From: Clostridia bacterium
GTDB lineage: Bacteria > Bacillota > Clostridia > Christensenellales > CAG-138
Assembly: GCA_016296415.1 (NCBI GenBank)
Contig: JAEDJH010000032.1
Span: forward strand, 1-16,252
Direction of reading: 5' to 3'
DNA: 16,252 nucleotides
The translations under genes and the position numbers were made by a program. This document shows positions 1-6,147 of the stretch, in pieces. Every line of letters begins with the position of its first letter. The first letter of the stretch is position 1. The notes under the pieces were generated by a model. The model was not told where the DNA came from. It was given only the letters and a program-made list of their open reading frames with translations, and made no database searches.

Positions 1-491
1 AAACGGGGACGGCACTTCCGGATGCAAATAATATTCTTCAGTTGAGCAGGGTGTTCAACGTAACCGCAGATTATTTGCTGAATGAGGATTATTCAAACGA
101 TAATGATGCTCCTTGCGTAAAGCTGGACCGGGACATATCGAAGTCACAAAAGACCCGTCATAAAAAACGGTTTCTTGCTGCTTCAATTTTATGGTTGCTC
201 TGTGCCGCCGTGTGGCTCATTCAAGCTATAGTCTGGCTTGAGGTTATCTATTGTATCTTAGCGGTTATACGTGCCATCCTTGCTTTGATAAATATAATTC
301 TTTATGAAAGGGGTAAGAAAACGGCGTCAAATAAGTTCCGACATTCCGAACGGACATTCCCTTATTATTCCTTGACAAGCGAGACGCCGTCTTTTATAAT
401 TTTTTTGTATGTAAATTACAAAGGAGCAACGTATAATTATGGAAAAACTTGTTATCGCCCTTGGCGGCAATGCGCTTCAGGAGGCAGGTAA
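1..491 (+). CDS. XRE-family HTH regulator with C-terminal membrane helices (5' end outside window)
   Basis: The reading frame is open to the left edge (codons from position 3). It reads a typical end of a Cro/C1-type DNA-binding domain: TGTALPDANNILQLSRVFNV followed by TADYLLNEDYS. This is the usual PD..L..L...F.V..DYLL signature. A basic linker (KSQKTRHKKR) follows, then two hydrophobic stretches, about FLAASILWLLCAAVWLIQAIVW and VIYCILAVIRAILALINIIL, suggesting a membrane-tethered regulator. Oddly, the frame has no stop until 489-491, 53 bases inside arcC and beyond the arcC promoter, so its last ~55 residues look like non-coding DNA read through. One extra G in the GGGG run near 308-312 would end the protein at about 'YERG', just before the inverted repeat at 321-390. 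This suggests a frameshift, a sequence indel, or a genuine overlap. The domain assignment is good; the true C-terminus is uncertain. Its target is unknown. Confidence 0.6.
   Translation, partial: TGTALPDANNILQLSRVFNVTADYLLNEDYSNDNDAPCVKLDRDISKSQKTRHKKRFLAASILWLLCAAVWLIQAIVWLEVIYCILAVIRAILALINIILYERGKKTASNKFRHSERTFPYYSLTSETPSFIIFLYVNYKGATYNYGKTCYRPWRQCASGGR
321..390. repeat. Inverted repeat acggcgtc/gacgccgt with nested repeats upstream of arcC
   Basis: Perfect 8-bp arms lie at 321-328 and 383-390. Nested inside are aataag (330-335) and cttatt (361-366), and two copies of gacattcc (340-347, 353-360). The right outer arm lies in the spacer of the arcC promoter and is followed by a T-rich stretch. 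It could be an operator, a long-loop terminator for the preceding regulator gene, or both; the sequence does not decide. Confidence 0.4.
372..400 (+). promoter_or_regulatory. Consensus sigma-A promoter of arcC
   Basis: The -35 TTGACA (372-377) and -10 TATAAT (395-400) are both perfect and separated by 17 bp. The predicted start near 407 gives a leader of about 32 nt. The ribosome binding site AAAGGAG is at 420-426. Because pepT has no promoter of its own after the arcC terminator, this promoter probably drives pepT by readthrough. Confidence 0.85.
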
Positions 492-1377
492 ACCCGCCAC
501 CGCCGAATCTCAGCTTGATGTTGTGGAGAAAACCTCCGAATACATCGCGGACATAATCGAGGCCGGCTACGGCGTCATCGTCGCACACGGCAACGGTCCC
601 CAGGTCGGCAGGATCGTACTTCAAAACGAATATGCAACCGCCATCACCCCCTCGATGCCTTTCGACGTATGCGGCGCAATGAGCCAGGGCTACATCGGTT
701 ATCATATTCAGCAGGGACTTTCCAAGGTTCTTGCCAAAAGAGGCATAAACAAACAGGTAGCGACGGTTGTAACTCAGGTTGTCGTCGATAAAAACGACCC
801 CAAGTTCATCAACCCCAGCAAGCCCATCGGCCCGTTCTACACCGAGGACGAGGCAAAGGCGATCGCCTCCGAAAAGGGCTACACCATGAAGGAGGATGCG
901 GGTCGCGGCTGGCGTCGTGTCGTTGCATCACCCATGCCCGTTGAAATAGTGGAGCTTGACGCCGTAAAGTGCCTTGTGGATAACGGCTTCATCACCGTCA
1001 CCGTTGGCGGCGGCGGCATTCCCGTAATCAAGAACGCCGACGGCAATCTTGAAGGCACGGCGGCCGTTATAGACAAAGACCTCGCCTCCGAAAAGCTCGC
1101 CGAGGATCTCGATGCCGATGCCCTCGTAATTCTCACCGCCGTTGAAAACGTCTGCATCAACTTCGGAAAGCCCAACCAAAAAACCCTGTCCGTTCTTGAC
1201 ACGACGGAAGCGAAAAAGTATATCGCAGAGGGACATTTTGCGCCCGGCTCAATGCTTCCCAAAATCGAAGCTGCGGTCAAGTTTGTCGAGTCCAAGCCCG
1301 GAAGAAGGTCGATAATAACCTCTCTCGACAAGGCTGTGGAAGCGCTCAAGGGCGTTGCGGGAACAACAATAAAATAA
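439..1377 (+). CDS. arcC: Carbamate kinase
   Basis: The 312-residue product matches the family's usual length and belongs to the amino-acid-kinase fold. It interconverts carbamoyl phosphate plus ADP with carbamate (then CO2 and NH3) plus ATP in the cytoplasm, normally in the ATP-yielding direction. Diagnostic segments are ALGGNAL near residues 7-13, VAHGNGPQVG near 48-57, the glycine-rich VTVGGGGIPV, VIDKDLASEKLA, the nucleotide-site LTAVENVCINFGKP, and FAPGSMLPKIEAA. The ATG at 439 is preceded by AAAGGAG at 420-426 (spacing 12) and by a perfect promoter. Arginine deiminase (arcA) and ornithine carbamoyltransferase (arcB) are not neighbours in this window, so the carbamoyl phosphate source is unclear; ureidopurine, citrulline or agmatine breakdown elsewhere are possibilities. 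The preceding regulator frame overlaps its first 53 bases. Confidence 0.95.
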   Translation: MEKLVIALGGNALQEAGKPATAESQLDVVEKTSEYIADIIEAGYGVIVAHGNGPQVGRIVLQNEYATAITPSMPFDVCGAMSQGYIGYHIQQGLSKVLAKRGINKQVATVVTQVVVDKNDPKFINPSKPIGPFYTEDEAKAIASEKGYTMKEDAGRGWRRVVASPMPVEIVELDAVKCLVDNGFITVTVGGGGIPVIKNADGNLEGTAAVIDKDLASEKLAEDLDADALVILTAVENVCINFGKPNQKTLSVLDTTEAKKYIAEGHFAPGSMLPKIEAAVKFVESKPGRRSIITSLDKAVEALKGVAGTTIK

Positions 1378-1385
1378 TGCTGCAT

Positions 1386-1421
1386 GAAACCGCCCAAGTC
1401 ATTCGGGCGGCTTCGCTTTTT
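1386..1421 (+). terminator. Intrinsic terminator after arcC
   Basis: The stem gaaaccgccc (1386-1395) pairs with gggcggcttc (1405-1414) with one mismatch and a 9-nt loop. A T5 run follows at 1417-1421. Only 35 bp separate it from the pepT start, so pepT expression probably depends on leakage through it. Confidence 0.75.
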
Positions 1422-1456
1422 ATCCGACATTCCATTAAACAAAAGGAGAATTTACC

Positions 1457-2674
1457 ATGAACGTTTTGGATCGCTTTTTAGACTACGTAAAGATAGACAC
1501 TCAGTCCATGGACGAACAATCCGTAATACCGAGCACAAAAAAGCAGTTTGACCTTGGAAACAGGCTTGTTGAGGAGCTCAGAGCCATGGGTATATCCAAC
1601 GCCCGCATAGACGAAAACTGCTATGTATATGCCCATATCGAAGCCAATACCGAGGGAATTGCTCCCCTCGGCTTCATCGCACACATGGACACCTCCCCCG
1701 ATGCCTCCGGCGCAAACGTGAACCCCCGCATAGTCGCAAACTACGACGGCGGAGATATTCCGCTCAATCCCGAAACCGTGCTGTCTCCAAAGGACTTCCC
1801 CTCGCTCAAAAACTGCGTGGGACAGGATCTGATAGTGACCGACGGCACCACCCTTCTCGGCGCAGACGACAAGGCAGGCGTTGCCGAGATAATGACGCTT
1901 GCCGAAACGCTTATGACAAATCCCGACATAAAGCACGGCAAAATCTGCATCGGCTTTACGCCCGATGAGGAGGTCGGCTGCGGTGCGGATAAGTTCGACG
2001 TCGCCGCATTCGGAGCAAAGTTTGCCTATACGGTGGACGGCGGTGAGCTCGGTGAGATAGAATATGAAAACTTCAACGCCGCAAGCGCAAGGATAACCGT
2101 GCACGGCGTCGGAATACATCCCGGTGCCGCCAAAAACAAAATGGTAAACGCCATACACATCGGCGAGGAATTCGACAGCATGCTCCCCTCCGAGCAGCGT
2201 CCCGAATACACCGAGATGTATGAGGGCTTTATACATCTGCACACCTTTGAGGGCTGCGTTGAAAATGCCCGTTTGGATTACATAATCCGTGACCACGACA
2301 TGGAAAAATTTGAGGCAAAGAAGGCCATAGTGCTCGCCGCCGCCGAGTATCTCAACAAAAAATACGGCGAAAAAACCGTCGAGGTCGCCCTGCGTGACTC
2401 CTATTACAACATGAAGGAGAAGATCGCTCCGCACATGCACCTTGTTGACAGCGTTAAAAGGGCTATGCAAAGATGCGGCGTTACCCCCATAACCAACCCC
2501 GTAAGGGGCGGCACGGACGGCGCAAGGCTTTCGTTCATGGGACTTCCCTGCCCCAATATCTGCACCGGCGGTCTGAATTACCACGGCAGGTTTGAATACA
2601 TCCCCGTACAGTCTCTGTACAAAACCTGTGAGATACTTCTTGAGATCGTCAACCTCACGGTCGAGAATAAGTAA
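1457..2674 (+). CDS. pepT: Peptidase T (tripeptide aminopeptidase, M20 family)
   Basis: The 405-residue product matches bacterial PepT in length. It is a cytosolic di-zinc aminopeptidase that removes the N-terminal residue from tripeptides, a late step of peptide catabolism. Metal and catalytic positions visible are H76 and D78 in AHMDTSPD, D137 in TTLLGADDKAG, E171-E172 in FTPDEEVG, D194 in YTVDGGELGE, and H376 in NYHGRFEYIPV. The YENFNAA segment and the GxGxHPGAAKNKMVNA region are typical of the dimerisation domain. The ATG at 1457 follows AAGGAG at 1443-1448. It lies 79 bp after arcC with a terminator between and no separate promoter visible, so partial readthrough from arcC is inferred. 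Its own terminator follows immediately. Confidence 0.96.
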   Translation: MNVLDRFLDYVKIDTQSMDEQSVIPSTKKQFDLGNRLVEELRAMGISNARIDENCYVYAHIEANTEGIAPLGFIAHMDTSPDASGANVNPRIVANYDGGDIPLNPETVLSPKDFPSLKNCVGQDLIVTDGTTLLGADDKAGVAEIMTLAETLMTNPDIKHGKICIGFTPDEEVGCGADKFDVAAFGAKFAYTVDGGELGEIEYENFNAASARITVHGVGIHPGAAKNKMVNAIHIGEEFDSMLPSEQRPEYTEMYEGFIHLHTFEGCVENARLDYIIRDHDMEKFEAKKAIVLAAAEYLNKKYGEKTVEVALRDSYYNMKEKIAPHMHLVDSVKRAMQRCGVTPITNPVRGGTDGARLSFMGLPCPNICTGGLNYHGRFEYIPVQSLYKTCEILLEIVNLTVENK

Positions 2675-2691
2675 GCGGCAGCCAAAAACAT

Positions 2692-2723
2692 AAGGCGGTG
2701 AGGCGTGTGCGTACCGCCTTTTT
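2692..2723 (+). terminator. Intrinsic terminator after pepT
   Basis: The perfect 8-bp stem aaggcggt (2692-2699) and accgcctt (2713-2720) has a 13-nt loop and ends in a T5 run (2719-2723). Confidence 0.8.
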
Positions 2724-2750
2724 ATGTATTCCGATTTTGCGTATTTCCGT

Positions 2751-2756
2751 TATAAT
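2751..2756 (+). promoter_or_regulatory. Possible -10 element for the TspO gene
   Basis: A perfect TATAAT lies 44 bp upstream of the start codon and downstream of the pepT terminator. No good -35 hexamer is present at 16-18 bp spacing (attccg or tattcc only), so the promoter is weak, activator-dependent, or elsewhere. Confidence 0.35.
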
Positions 2757-2799
2757 TGGCGCATACTATCGAACATATATAAAAGTTCGGAGATATTAA

Positions 2800-3270
2800 A
2801 TGAAAAAGAAAGCCGTCGTCTTTATCGTATCCATAATCATTGCGCTTGCCGTCGGAGGCGTCTCCGCCCTTTTGACAATGGACAGCATGGAGCGCTTTTC
2901 GGAGCTTGAGCAGCCGCCGCTTTCGCCGCCGTCATGGCTGTTCCCGATAGTATGGACAATACTTTTCATACTGATGGGCATATCCGCCGCAAGGATTTAC
3001 AACATCGGCGGCAGAGGCGGAAATTCTTCTGCGCTCACCGTCTATGGAATACAGCTTTTCGTAAACTTCATGTGGCCGGTGATATTTTTCAGGCTTGAAC
3101 TAAGACTCGCTGCGCTGCTTTGGCTGCTGCTGCTCCTTGCGCTCGTCATATTGATGATCGTTCGCTTTTACCGCATAGACAAAACCGCCGCATATCTGCA
3201 GATCCCCTATCTTATATGGCTGCTGTTTGCTGCGTATCTCAATACGGGCGTGTTTATATTGAACGGCTGA
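2800..3270 (+). CDS. tspO: TspO/MBR family tryptophan-rich membrane protein
   Basis: The 156-residue product is the usual length for bacterial TspO and has five hydrophobic helices. Helix 1 (about residues 5-25) is followed by the conserved loop and helix 2 PPLSPPSWLFPIVWTILFIL. Next come QLFVNFMWPVIFF (helix 3 region), a leucine-rich helix 4, and QIPYLIWLLFAAYLNTGVFILN at the end, which matches the family PYL.W..FA..LN signature. Family members bind tetrapyrroles and sterol-like ligands; bacterial roles are varied (porphyrin handling, stress signalling), so the substrate here is unknown. The start ATG has CGGAGA at 2788-2793. The gene stands alone between the pepT terminator and a convergent gene that begins one base after its stop, with no terminator between them. 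Confidence 0.88.
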   Translation: MKKKAVVFIVSIIIALAVGGVSALLTMDSMERFSELEQPPLSPPSWLFPIVWTILFILMGISAARIYNIGGRGGNSSALTVYGIQLFVNFMWPVIFFRLELRLAALLWLLLLLALVILMIVRFYRIDKTAAYLQIPYLIWLLFAAYLNTGVFILNG

Positions 3271-3271
3271 T

Positions 3272-4291
3272 TCAGCATTCGGTTATATTGCTTATAAGTC
3301 CGTCCGAAAAATCGAATTTAAGCAGCCTGACGGTCGCCATGCCGTCGGCGCTGCTTATAAGCCCGAGCATATTTTCGCTCCCCGCAAACACGGGAACACG
3401 GGCATCGGTAAAGCTCCCGACAAACTCCCTTAGCTCCGAAAAGCCGACGCCCTTTTTAAGCTCCTCCGTCAAATACGACACCGCCTCCTCGGCAAACTCC
3501 TCCCTTACCGCCTCGCAAAACGCCATTGCCGTTTCGTAATTTCCCGTAAAAGACGGCTTTTTATGGGTATAATAACCCCTTATGGGTTTTTTTGCCGTGA
3601 ATCTGCCGTTTTCATAGTTGTATTCGGTGCATATTTCGTGCAGCATCAGCGTATTCAGCCTCTTTATTACCCTCACCGTTCCGTCCTCTATATACACCGC
3701 ATCACCGGTTACGTCGAGCATCGGAGACAGGGCGCTGTCAAGTATCAGCATTCTCTCCCTTTCCTCCAGCTTTGCCGAAATAACCGTCAAAAGCCTGTCT
3801 CCCGTATCGAAAAAGCTTATGCTTCCGTCCGTTCCGTATCCGAGGCTGTATCCGGCAAGCACTCTGCTTCCGTTTTCCACGGCAAACTTCAATCCGTTTT
3901 CCACATAGAGGGTATATATATCTCCCGTCCCATACGGCGCTTTTAGGCTTGCAATCACTTTGGGAGCGCCCGTATCCTCTTTCGGAAAACGCCCGACCTT
4001 TATCATGACCTCATATATGGCATCGTCCCATTTAAGCACCGTTACGTCATCCGAAACCGGCGGCAACGGCTCACCGTCCCGAAAGCTCAGCTTTCGCGTA
4101 ACGGGATAAAATCTGCTCGTTCCGCCGTTTACAAGCGGCATGACAAGCACGTAGCATTCCCCCTCGTCGGATACCGGCACGGCAACCTGTCCGAATGCCC
4201 TGCATTCGCCGTATTGCTGTCCGTTCACCTCGATAAGCGCATCGGCATCTGTTCTGATTATAAGCAGCGGAACCGAAAACATACCGGACAT
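3272..4291 (-). CDS. Hypothetical 339-residue protein, probably beta-rich and cytoplasmic
   Basis: I do not recognise this family. The start ATG has an excellent AAAGGAG (4300-4306) eight bases upstream, and the composition matches neighbouring genes, so it is very likely real. No signal peptide or membrane helix is visible. The first ~100 residues are short, strand-like and hydrophobic/polar alternating (SVPLLIIRTDADALIEVNG; GECYVLVMPL). The centre contains repeated strand-turn patterns (GYSLGYGTDGSISFFDTGDR; DAVYIEDGTVRVIKR). The C-terminal third has helices (TAMAFCEAVREEFAEEAVSY, LTEELKKG) followed by strands, which loosely recalls an alpha+beta cone-like domain, an inference only. It lies head to head with the ylmC-like gene and tail to tail with tspO, one base apart. 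A sigma-A promoter could not be identified. Function unknown. Confidence 0.8.
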   Translation of the reverse strand: MSGMFSVPLLIIRTDADALIEVNGQQYGECRAFGQVAVPVSDEGECYVLVMPLVNGGTSRFYPVTRKLSFRDGEPLPPVSDDVTVLKWDDAIYEVMIKVGRFPKEDTGAPKVIASLKAPYGTGDIYTLYVENGLKFAVENGSRVLAGYSLGYGTDGSISFFDTGDRLLTVISAKLEERERMLILDSALSPMLDVTGDAVYIEDGTVRVIKRLNTLMLHEICTEYNYENGRFTAKKPIRGYYTHKKPSFTGNYETAMAFCEAVREEFAEEAVSYLTEELKKGVGFSELREFVGSFTDARVPVFAGSENMLGLISSADGMATVRLLKFDFSDGLISNITEC

Positions 4292-4360
4292 TTGAAAGAC
4301 TCCTTTCGTGCGGCATTGTTAACTAATCTATGTGCAAAGCCTGTCAGCTATTCTTCCAAA

Positions 4361-4393
4361 CGGATTTTATCGGCAAATAATGTACAAAATCCG
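4361..4393. repeat. Inverted repeat in the divergent 4292-4448 region
   Basis: The perfect 8-bp arms cggatttt (4361-4368) and aaaatccg (4386-4393) surround a 17-nt AT-rich loop, midway between two divergent genes. No T-run follows on either strand at the right distance, so an operator is more likely than a terminator. This is inference. Confidence 0.35.
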
Positions 4394-4448
4394 CCTTTAT
4401 GTGCATTTTTTATGTATTTATGCATATTATCGTTTAGGAGGTGTCAAT

Positions 4449-4694
4449 ATGAGCTGCACATCTTTTTCCGAGCTCAGGCGAAAGGAAGTCATAAACATCT
4501 GCGACGGATCGAGACTCGGCTGTATATGCGATCTGGAGCTTGATGACTGCACCGGCGTTATAAGCTCGATAGTCGTTCCCGGCACAAGCCGCTTTTTCGG
4601 CATACTCAAAAGCACCGAGGAAATAGTCATTCCCTATTCCAAAATTTGCAAGATAGGCGGCGACGTCATACTCGTTGAGCTTGTGTGCAAATAG
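4449..4694 (+). CDS. ylmC: YlmC/YmxH-family PRC-barrel protein
   Basis: The 81-residue product is a single PRC-barrel-like small beta domain of the YlmC/YmxH family, conserved across spore-forming Firmicutes. Characteristic features are the opening SFSELRRKEVINICDGSRLG, the following CDLELDDCTGVISSIVVPG, and the ending EEIVIPYSKICKIGGDVILV. Family members are linked to sporulation gene sets, but the molecular role is not established. The start at 4449 is chosen because AGGAGGTG (4436-4443) sits just upstream; the frame is also open further upstream, but that part lacks a ribosome binding site and is AT-rich. Five cysteines (C3, C17, C25, C32 and C80) is high for so small a domain. A weak hairpin (4701-4720) follows. 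No clear sigma-A promoter is visible upstream; a sporulation sigma factor is possible. Confidence 0.85.
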   Translation: MSCTSFSELRRKEVINICDGSRLGCICDLELDDCTGVISSIVVPGTSRFFGILKSTEEIVIPYSKICKIGGDVILVELVCK

Positions 4695-4700
4695 TGCGGG

Positions 4701-4720
4701 CGCAAAATTCCCCTTTTGCG
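4701..4720 (+). terminator. Weak hairpin after the ylmC-like gene
   Basis: The 7-bp stem cgcaaaa (4701-4707) and ttttgcg (4714-4720) has a 6-nt loop, but no T-run follows. It is at best a weak terminator or a 3' end stabiliser. Confidence 0.35.
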
Positions 4721-4753
4721 GCAGAAATATATTACAATAGTCGCAAAAATTCC

Positions 4754-4782
4754 TTGCATTTGGTTTTTGCTCATGTTATACT
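4754..4782 (+). promoter_or_regulatory. Promoter of rplS, extended -10
   Basis: The -35 TTGCAT (4754-4759) and -10 TATACT (4777-4782) are 17 bp apart, with a TG at 4774-4775 giving an extended -10. The predicted start is near 4789, which gives a leader of about 63 nt. Confidence 0.8.
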
Positions 4783-4789
4783 ACCGCAC

Positions 4790-4831
4790 GGACAGTGGGC
4801 AGTCCTCTGCCTTTTTCGGCATGAACGCCCG
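4790..4831 (+). ncRNA. Structured leader of rplS (candidate L19 autoregulatory leader)
   Basis: Two mutually exclusive folds are visible. One is ggcag (4798-4802) with ctgcc (4807-4811) directly followed by T5 (4812-4816), which resembles a short terminator. The other is gggc (4797-4800) with gccc (4827-4830), enclosing tgcc (4808-4811) and ggca (4818-4821), which places the T-run in a loop. A further option is ggac (4790-4793) with gtcc (4802-4805). An L19 leader family upstream of rplS is known in low-GC Gram-positives; membership here is inferred from position and structure only. Confidence 0.5.
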
Positions 4832-4851
4832 TAAAAGAAAGGAGAAATTTT

Positions 4852-5214
4852 ATGTCTGACATCATTCGTGAGCTTGAAAAAGAGCAGCTTCGCACCGACC
4901 TCCCCAAGATTGAGATTGGTGACACCGTTCGTGTTTTCGTAAAGGTTATTGAGGGTACCCGTGAGCGTCTTCAGAACTTCGAGGGCATCGTTATTAAAAT
5001 GCAGGGCGGCGGCGTCCGCAGGACCTTCACCGTTCGTCGTATTTCTTACGGCATCGGCGTTGAAAGGACCTTCCCCTACCACAGCCCCCGCATCGGCCGC
5101 ATCGAAGTGGTTCGCCACGGTAAAGTCCGCAGGGCTAAGCTGTACTATCTGCGTGACCGCGTAGGTAAGTCCGCAAAGGTCGTTGAGCGCTTCGTCGAGA
5201 AGAAGAGCAAATAA
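4852..5214 (+). CDS. rplS: 50S ribosomal protein L19
   Basis: The 120-residue product is the normal length for bacterial L19, a 50S protein at the interface with the 30S subunit. Recognisable segments are the opening IIRELEKEQLRTDLP, then IGDTVRVFVKVIEGTRERLQ, FEGIVIKMQGGGVRRTFTVR, ISYGIGVERTFPYHSPRI, and the basic C-terminal VRRAKLYYLRDRVGKSAK. The ATG follows AGAAAGGAG (4836-4844). Codon use favours CGT and other highly-expressed-gene codons more than its neighbours. Upstream are a strong promoter and a structured leader that may give feedback control; downstream is an intrinsic terminator before rbgA. The rimM-trmD pair often found before rplS in Firmicutes is absent here. Confidence 0.98.
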   Translation: MSDIIRELEKEQLRTDLPKIEIGDTVRVFVKVIEGTRERLQNFEGIVIKMQGGGVRRTFTVRRISYGIGVERTFPYHSPRIGRIEVVRHGKVRRAKLYYLRDRVGKSAKVVERFVEKKSK

Positions 5215-5227
5215 TTTTCTGCCAATC

Positions 5228-5260
5228 AAACCCCCATCGGCTGCGGCTCTTGGGGGTTTT
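5228..5260 (+). terminator. Intrinsic terminator between rplS and rbgA
   Basis: The 9-bp stem aaaccccca (5228-5236) and tgggggttt (5251-5259) ends in a short T-run and is followed by AT-rich DNA. Only 23 bp remain before the rbgA start with no promoter in them, so rbgA-rnhB-yraN are probably expressed by partial readthrough. Confidence 0.75.
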
Positions 5261-5283
5261 GTAATTTATAAAAGGAGACAGCT

Positions 5284-6147
5284 ATGCTGATACAATGGTA
5301 TCCGGGTCACATGGCGAAGGCACGCCGAATGCTTACGGAAAACCTGAAGCTGATAGACGTGGTGGTCGAAATAGTCGATGCCCGTGCCCCCTTGTCAACG
5401 AGAAATCCGGATTTTGACGAGCTTTTTATGGGGAAAGACCGCATAATTATTTTAAACAAAAGCGACCTTGCTTCGCCGCAGACAACCTCCGCATGGATAA
5501 ATCATTTCCGTCGTCAGGGCATACTTGCGGCGGAGTTTGTCGCCACCGTTTCCTCAAAGCGCAAAGCCGCCTGTGAGCTGATTGCAAAGGCCGCCGAAGA
5601 AAAGGTCAACCGTCTGAAACAAAAGGGCGTTATCAAGACCGTCCGCACCATGATAGTCGGCATACCGAACGTCGGCAAATCCACGTTCATTAACTGCGTG
5701 GCGGGCTCCGGACGCACCATAGTCGGAGACAAGCCCGGCGTCACCAAGGGAAAACAATGGGTTAAAATAACCCCGTATCTGGAGCTCATGGACACCCCCG
5801 GCCTGCTGTGGCCCAAGCTTGAAAACGAGGATTACGCAAAAAACCTCGCCTTTATCGGCTCGATAAAAGACGATATTCTCGACATCGAGCAGCTTTCGGA
5901 GTCGCTTTTGAGAAGGCTCACCGAGCTCTGTCCGAACGAGCTTTCCGCAAGGTACAAGGGAATAGACCTTGCCGCCGAAGCGCTTTTGCCCGAGGTTGCA
6001 AAGGCAAGGGGCTTCAGGCTTTCAAAGGACGAATATGACATAGAACGTGCATGCCGCATAGTTTTGGACGAATTTAGGGGAGGAAAGATCGCCAAAATAT
6101 CGCTCGAAACGCCGGTGCAGCTTTTGGAGGCGCAAAATGCGGATTAA
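5284..6147 (+). CDS. rbgA: Ribosome biogenesis GTPase RbgA (YlqF)
   Basis: The 287-residue product is a circularly permuted GTPase that acts late in 50S subunit maturation. The motif order G4-G1-G2-G3 is diagnostic: NKSD at 58-61, GIPNVGKS at 126-133, the GVT element at 152-154 in DKPGVTKG, and DTPG at 170-173. The N-terminal QWYPGHMAKARR segment is the YlqF/RbgA signature and belongs to the RNA-contacting region. The C-terminal ~100 residues form the helical ANTAR-like domain. ATG 5284 is preceded by AAAGGAG starting at 5271. It follows rplS (ribosome context) and its last 11 bases overlap rnhB, so translational coupling is likely. The rplS-rbgA-rnhB order is common in Firmicutes. Confidence 0.96.
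   Translation: MLIQWYPGHMAKARRMLTENLKLIDVVVEIVDARAPLSTRNPDFDELFMGKDRIIILNKSDLASPQTTSAWINHFRRQGILAAEFVATVSSKRKAACELIAKAAEEKVNRLKQKGVIKTVRTMIVGIPNVGKSTFINCVAGSGRTIVGDKPGVTKGKQWVKITPYLELMDTPGLLWPKLENEDYAKNLAFIGSIKDDILDIEQLSESLLRRLTELCPNELSARYKGIDLAAEALLPEVAKARGFRLSKDEYDIERACRIVLDEFRGGKIAKISLETPVQLLEAQNAD

Noticed and set aside
879..1442. Long minus-strand frames across arcC
   Set aside because: They are antisense to a clear carbamate kinase gene, lack a ribosome binding site, and have no recognisable protein features.
1478..2584. 368-residue minus-strand frame across pepT
   Set aside because: It mirrors the codon bias of pepT on the other strand; the composition (rich in Cys, His, Gly, Val) is typical of an antisense shadow.
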